Origin: Patescibacteria group bacterium | GTDB lineage: Bacteria > Patescibacteriota > WWE3 > UBA101185 > UBA10185 | Length of the DNA stretch: 7,392 nt | Assembly: GCA_018818485.1 (NCBI GenBank) | Contig: JAHIRX010000044.1 | Location: 1 to 7,392, forward strand | Direction of reading: 5' to 3' | Shown: one piece after another, positions 4,756-7,392 of the stretch | Position numbering within the stretch: position 1 is the first letter of the stretch | Layout: each line of letters begins with the position of its first letter | Translations under genes and position numbers: made by a program | The notes under the pieces: model-generated | Seen by the model: the letters and a program-made list of their open reading frames with translations, nothing else | What the model was told of the DNA's origin: nothing | Databases searched by the model: none

Positions 4756-4776
4756 TTAGCTTTCCTAGAAACTAAT

Positions 4777-5337
4777 TTATTTGTTATTAAATAAAGCTTT
4801 TAGTGCTCCAAAGAGACTAAACGCTGATTCCTCATCCATTACCTGTTGCATTAAATCCACATCTTGTACCATTATTGCGTCAATTAAGGACTGAACCGTT
4901 CCTTGATCAACATTGTTCAAAAGTTGAAGCTTTAGATCTTTTAGGGTTTGGGTTCTTTCTTCATTTTGTTTCATTTCTTCTTTGAGAGCAGCTAGGGATT
5001 CACTATGTGGTCCAAAGATGAACTTATATAGTTTTCCTTTGCTTTCCATCTTTTGCACTTTTTCCATTACCTTTTCCTGAGATTGATTTTGGATTCTGGC
5101 AACCTCCCTTACTTGTTCCCCTATCCCACCATTTCTATCTGGCATTTCCAAAAGTTCATGGGCATACTGAGAGATTTCACTTGATTTTTCATTTATCCTA
5201 AGGGTTTTATCTTGTCCTTGGTTCTGATTAGCTTGGTTTTTTCCTAGACCTTGATTCGAGTTTTCATTTTTAGCAAAACTATATACGGGGATAGCAATAA
5301 AAAGAAGAACTATTAGAGTTTTTAAATATTTGGGCAT
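4777..5337 (-). CDS. Secreted Asn/Gln-rich helical protein, unknown function
   Basis: The product from 5337 is 186 aa with a classic signal peptide: positively charged MPKYLK, hydrophobic core TLIVLLFIAIPVY, and a likely signal peptidase I site after SFA (residue 22). There is no lipobox Cys. Residues 23-45 are low-complexity Asn/Gln/Gly. The rest is charged and probably helical or coiled-coil, with GGIGEQVREVARIQNQSQ at 70-87, LAALKEEMKQNEERTQTLKD in the middle and a C-terminal helix pair. I believe similar exported helical proteins occur in Patescibacteria, but no function is known to me. A start at 5352 is possible but rejected: it would translate the -10 box and weaken the signal peptide. 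The 5352 ATG overlaps the stop of the DUF2061 relic. Confidence 0.75.
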   Translation of the reverse strand: MPKYLKTLIVLLFIAIPVYSFAKNENSNQGLGKNQANQNQGQDKTLRINEKSSEISQYAHELLEMPDRNGGIGEQVREVARIQNQSQEKVMEKVQKMESKGKLYKFIFGPHSESLAALKEEMKQNEERTQTLKDLKLQLLNNVDQGTVQSLIDAIMVQDVDLMQQVMDEESAFSLFGALKALFNNK

Positions 5338-5343
5338 AAGAAA

Positions 5344-5349
5344 ATTATA
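5344..5349 (-). promoter_or_regulatory. -10 promoter of the secreted-protein gene (leaderless)
   Basis: On the minus strand TATAAT lies 6 nt (TTTCTT) before the ATG at 5337, preceded by ATG so that TG abuts the box. It decides the start: transcription would begin at the 5337 codon, leaving the upstream ATG at 5352 outside the mRNA. Confidence 0.55.
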
Positions 5350-5351
5350 CA

Positions 5352-5538
5352 TTATTTTCCCAACTTCTTACCTACACCCCATTTGATTTTGTTCCAAACC
5401 CTTTCGTGAAAATAGTAAATAATTGTGCTGAATATGTTGGAAAATACAATTACGCTGCCTGCAATAAGCAAAAATTTTAGTTATAAGATAGATTATTATG
5501 CCATCAGCAAGCATAACAAGAACTCTAAAGTGAGTAGT
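5352..5538 (-). pseudogene. DUF2061-family membrane protein relic (frameshifted, no start)
   Basis: Two frames together resemble one small DUF2061 membrane protein. The 5' part (from 5538) reads RVLVMLADGIIIYLITK, and the 3' part, in another frame and ending at TAA 5352-5354, reads IAGSVIVFSNIFSTIIYY, then FHERVWNKIKWG and VGKKLGK. The C-terminal YYFHERVWNKIKWG is the DUF2061 hallmark. The frames switch near a homopolymer-rich run at 5470-5478 (five A then four T on the plus strand). The 5' frame is closed by TAA at 5539-5541 with no ATG until 5514, so the normal N-terminus is absent, and the preceding terminator abuts it. It could be a decayed gene, or a sequencing indel in a gene with an odd start. 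Confidence 0.6.
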
Positions 5539-5540
5539 TT

Positions 5541-5578
5541 ATAAAAATAAACCCTTGATTGTTGTTAACCAAGGGTTT
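5541..5578 (-). terminator. Intrinsic terminator of the zinc-finger operon
   Basis: On the minus strand AAACCCTTGGTT pairs with AATCAAGGGTTT over 12 pairs (one G-U) around a short AACAAC loop, followed by ATTTTTAT. It starts 7 nt after the stop of the 71-aa gene and closes the two-gene unit that begins at 6493. Confidence 0.85.
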
Positions 5579-5584
5579 AACTAG

Positions 5585-5800
5585 TTAGCCTCTACCTTCT
5601 CCTACACAATGTGTACTTTTTGGTTTTCCACATCTATCACAATTAGGTCGATTTGCGTATGTGTAACGTCCACAACTGCATTTCCACCAAGCATTGTTTT
5701 TACGTTGGTTTGGGTGTGTCTTACAGTTAGTATTCTGACAATTATTGGTACCTAAAGGGTTCCAATGTCCGCATACCTTGCATCCCCATCCGCTAGCCAT
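5585..5800 (-). CDS. 71-aa protein with two RanBP2-like zinc fingers
   Basis: This small basic protein is mostly two Cys4 zinc-binding modules. The first, WGCKVCGHWNPLGTNNCQNT plus NC (about residues 5-26), follows W-x-C-x2-C-x3-N-x6-C-x4-C, close to the RanBP2-type finger (W-x-C-x2-4-C-x3-N-x6-C-x2-C). The second, WKCSCGRYTYANRPNCDRCG (39-58), has W-x-C-x-C, then N, then C-x2-C. RanBP2 fingers commonly bind single-stranded RNA or ubiquitin; in a bacterium RNA or protein binding is plausible but unproven. The ATG follows AAAGGAGAAAAAA and lies 12 nt after the stop of the upstream 226-aa gene, indicating one operon. A strong terminator follows. The product name rests on motif spacing only. Confidence 0.75.
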   Translation of the reverse strand: MASGWGCKVCGHWNPLGTNNCQNTNCKTHPNQRKNNAWWKCSCGRYTYANRPNCDRCGKPKSTHCVGEGRG

Positions 5801-5812
5801 TTTTTTCTCCTT

Positions 5813-6493
5813 TTATGTTATCAGTAAAGTTTCGGCAGTAATTCGAAGATCTTCAATAGTATCTTTGAATTCCTTAAGTTCTTCCTCAGTAAACCTATTC
5901 CAATCTATTTCAAGAAAGCTACTACACAACTCCGGAACTTTTATTCCAGAATCCCAGAGACCCTCAGCAAGACTAATTACTTTTTCGGACCACATTACTA
6001 ACCAATCGATAAATATGTCTGATGATTTTGACGCATCCTCTAAGGCACTAGCGATTTTTCTTGCATGGTTTACAACTAGACTTTTAAACTGAGCATCGGT
6101 TACTGAGTTCGCAACCATATTAATAAGCCAATTTCCTTGAGGCACCAAACGTTTTCCAAACGCGCGCATATCTAGCTGCATCATGGCCAGAAGTGCAGAG
6201 ATGTTGATAGGGTTATAACTTAATGCCTTTTTAACCACCTCTTTGATTGTTTTATCATCAGCAAATATCTCAATGACTTCAACCATCGCGATATAAACAA
6301 AGTTTCTATATAGAATGGTATCTGGGTCATTATCATCTTTGATAAGCTTTTTAGTCTCTATTAAATAGCCATATTCCTTTCGACAGCGAGTTTTTGCCTG
6401 GTTCTCTGTCTCACCGTCTGGAGCAGCACTCTCGATTTCACCAACTTTATCCATTAGGTGCATAATCCTATCTTTCTCTTCCTGGGTATACAT
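5813..6493 (-). CDS. 226-aa helical protein of unknown function
   Basis: A cytoplasmic, acidic, mostly alpha-helical protein with no signal peptide, membrane span or catalytic motif that I recognise. The N-terminal third is charged (MYTQEEKDRIMHLMDKVGEI), the middle holds YNPINISALLAMMQLDMRAF (about residues 93-112) in a TPR-like helical context, and the C-terminal half has Trp-rich amphipathic helices (FIDWLVMWSEKV; a DWNRFTEEELKEF motif near 198-210). The start has an excellent SD (AAAAAGGAGAGATAA before the ATG) and a matching promoter. It is co-transcribed with the double zinc-finger gene 12 nt downstream, suggesting that the two proteins work together, perhaps as a helical scaffold with a nucleic-acid-binding partner; that is inference. 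Confidence 0.7.
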   Translation of the reverse strand: MYTQEEKDRIMHLMDKVGEIESAAPDGETENQAKTRCRKEYGYLIETKKLIKDDNDPDTILYRNFVYIAMVEVIEIFADDKTIKEVVKKALSYNPINISALLAMMQLDMRAFGKRLVPQGNWLINMVANSVTDAQFKSLVVNHARKIASALEDASKSSDIFIDWLVMWSEKVISLAEGLWDSGIKVPELCSSFLEIDWNRFTEEELKEFKDTIEDLRITAETLLIT

Positions 6494-6522
6494 TTATCTC
6501 TCCTTTTTATTATTTTGAATGG

Positions 6523-6551
6523 ATTCTACATTTTTAAGGTCCTATAGTCAA
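6523..6551 (-). promoter_or_regulatory. Sigma70-type promoter of the helical/zinc-finger operon
   Basis: On the minus strand TTGACT (6546-6551), a 17-bp spacer and TAGAAT (6523-6528) give a start near 6516. This leaves a 23-nt leader that contains the SD AAAAAGGAGAG before the ATG at 6493. Unlike the conserved genes in the window, this unit is SD-led. No terminator is visible between it and the polymerase gene upstream, so read-through is possible. Confidence 0.7.
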
Positions 6552-6562
6552 TTTAGTACAAA

Positions 6563-7392
6563 TTATTTTAACTCCTTTACACCACCAAAAGCAATACGAT
6601 CTTGAATATATTCTTTAGCCTGCAGTATCTTAGCTGGAGTAATAACAAAATTTCCCCACCTGCTGTTTATCTTATCAACAGCTTCATTTAATCTCTCTTT
6701 CTTTCCAATATCTTCAAACATATCAAGTTGAGAGTGTTTATATGGAGTAAGAGAAAATACTGATTCAGCAAGAACTCTCACAGGTTTTTGGTGAGGTACT
6801 CTTGATAGTATTCTAAAGGTCTCCTTAAATATCTCGTTAGTACCAAAGATCTCTTTTCCAACTAATCTTCCATGATGCCAGTACGATCTATCTTTGTAAC
6901 TTAGTGCAACGTGCACACCACGAGCCTTAAAACCTCCTTTTCTAAGTCTTTCAGATGTTTTTACAACTAGTTTATATAAAATAGGAGCAAGTTCTTCGGG
7001 AGTACTTAAAGGTTTAGGAAGAGCATATGAATTTCCAAAGCTTTTTCTACCAAGATCAACATCATCTATTTCCCACCCATGAAGTCTTAAGTGCCAGTGA
7101 TACCCATTTATTGATTGAAATGTCTGTTTTAGGAGGGGTACATCTGCATTAAAGAAATCAAGTACTGAGTAAATTCCAACAGAACCAAGTCTTGCAGCGT
7201 TCCTTTCTGCAATTCCACAAAGATCAGTAAGTTTAAGAGATCTAAAGACTTCTACGTGGTTATTTTCGTTTATTTCATCGAGTCCATCAGGCCTATTAAG
7301 TCCAGATGCTGTTTTTGCTAAGAATCTATTAGGACCAATCCCAATAGAAACTGTAATCCATTCCCCTACCTCATTCTTAATTCTTTTTTTAT
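6563..7392 (-). CDS. Y-family DNA polymerase (DinB/UmuC type), N-terminus off window
   Basis: This is the C-terminal 275 residues of a translesion DNA polymerase. After the edge come VSIGIGPNRFLAKTASGLNR and PDGL, the end of the palm domain typical of Pol IV/UmuC; then the thumb helix-hairpin-helix (LTDLCGIAERNAARLGSVGI); then the little-finger domain with LRLHGWEIDDVDLGRKSFGN and FKARGVHVALSYKDR. QLDMF, about 50 residues before the C-terminus, matches the beta-clamp-binding motif and sits where UmuC has QLNLF. The tail ends DRIAFGGVKELK. Roughly 110-140 N-terminal residues with the catalytic Asp and Asp-Glu residues are outside the window, so activity cannot be judged. An in-frame GTG at 6916 is internal, not the start. 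Whether it is DinB or UmuC-like is unresolved. Confidence 0.92.
   Translation of the reverse strand, partial: KKRIKNEVGEWITVSIGIGPNRFLAKTASGLNRPDGLDEINENNHVEVFRSLKLTDLCGIAERNAARLGSVGIYSVLDFFNADVPLLKQTFQSINGYHWHLRLHGWEIDDVDLGRKSFGNSYALPKPLSTPEELAPILYKLVVKTSERLRKGGFKARGVHVALSYKDRSYWHHGRLVGKEIFGTNEIFKETFRILSRVPHQKPVRVLAESVFSLTPYKHSQLDMFEDIGKKERLNEAVDKINSRWGNFVITPAKILQAKEYIQDRIAFGGVKELK

Noticed and set aside
5745..6092. Plus-strand ORF opposite the 226-aa and zinc-finger genes
   Set aside because: It spans two SD-led minus-strand genes and their junction. Its Ser-rich composition is typical of an antisense frame.
6563..6916. Reading the polymerase C-terminus as a separate 117-aa gene starting at GTG 6916
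   Set aside because: The frame is open and clearly Y-family in sequence all the way to the window edge, so 6916 is an internal valine.
1..7392. CRISPR array, insertion sequence, att site or replication origin
   Set aside because: I saw no regularly spaced direct repeats, transposase or integrase coding sequence, terminal inverted repeats or DnaA-box cluster.

Overview
The window is AT-rich bacterial DNA using the standard code (TAA, TAG and TGA all end plausible genes). Compact spacing, many tiny proteins, a DUF2061 relic, and conserved genes whose -10 boxes sit directly before the ATG suggest a small-genome lineage such as Patescibacteria/CPR, perhaps Microgenomates. That assignment is an inference; the window has no phylogenetic marker other than TrpRS and a tRNA.

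Left part (1-1306). A DNA alkylation repair gene (AlkD family, minus, cut by the window edge) diverges from a YdjM-type membrane metal-hydrolase gene (plus). They share a 39-nt gap that holds two opposed -10 boxes. After ydjM come a possible 38-codon convergent ORF and a leader with a terminator and a competing stem.

Centre (1307-4776, all plus). An M20-family metallopeptidase is followed by a coupled 27-residue ORF carrying a Trp-Tyr-Trp run. That ORF lies in a four-segment arrangement resembling a translation-dependent attenuator. Next is about 200 nt of consecutive hairpins with a 14-codon mini-ORF, then two small SD-led genes (75 aa, and a 53 aa membrane miniprotein with a CxxC motif) and a 15-bp hairpin. 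tRNA-Trp(CCA) follows with its own extended -10 promoter, and 18 nt later trpS with its own -10. Between trpS and the next, convergent gene lies a promoter plus two hairpins and a U-tract, with no ORF: a candidate small RNA of about 67 nt.

Right part (4777-7392, all minus). In transcription order from the right these are a Y-family DNA polymerase (N-terminus off the window), a 226-aa helical unknown protein with a good promoter and SD, a 71-aa double zinc-finger protein in the same operon, a strong terminator, a frameshifted and start-less DUF2061 relic, and a secreted Asn/Gln-rich helical protein.

The two edge genes, AlkD and the Y-family polymerase, both relate to DNA damage; nothing else links them. 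The main themes are (i) two modes of translation start, with conserved genes apparently leaderless and the small unknown genes carrying strong GGAG-type SDs, and (ii) an unusual density of structured RNA between the peptidase and tRNA-Trp/trpS. All RNA structures were found by reading complementarity by eye; none was folded or compared with relatives.
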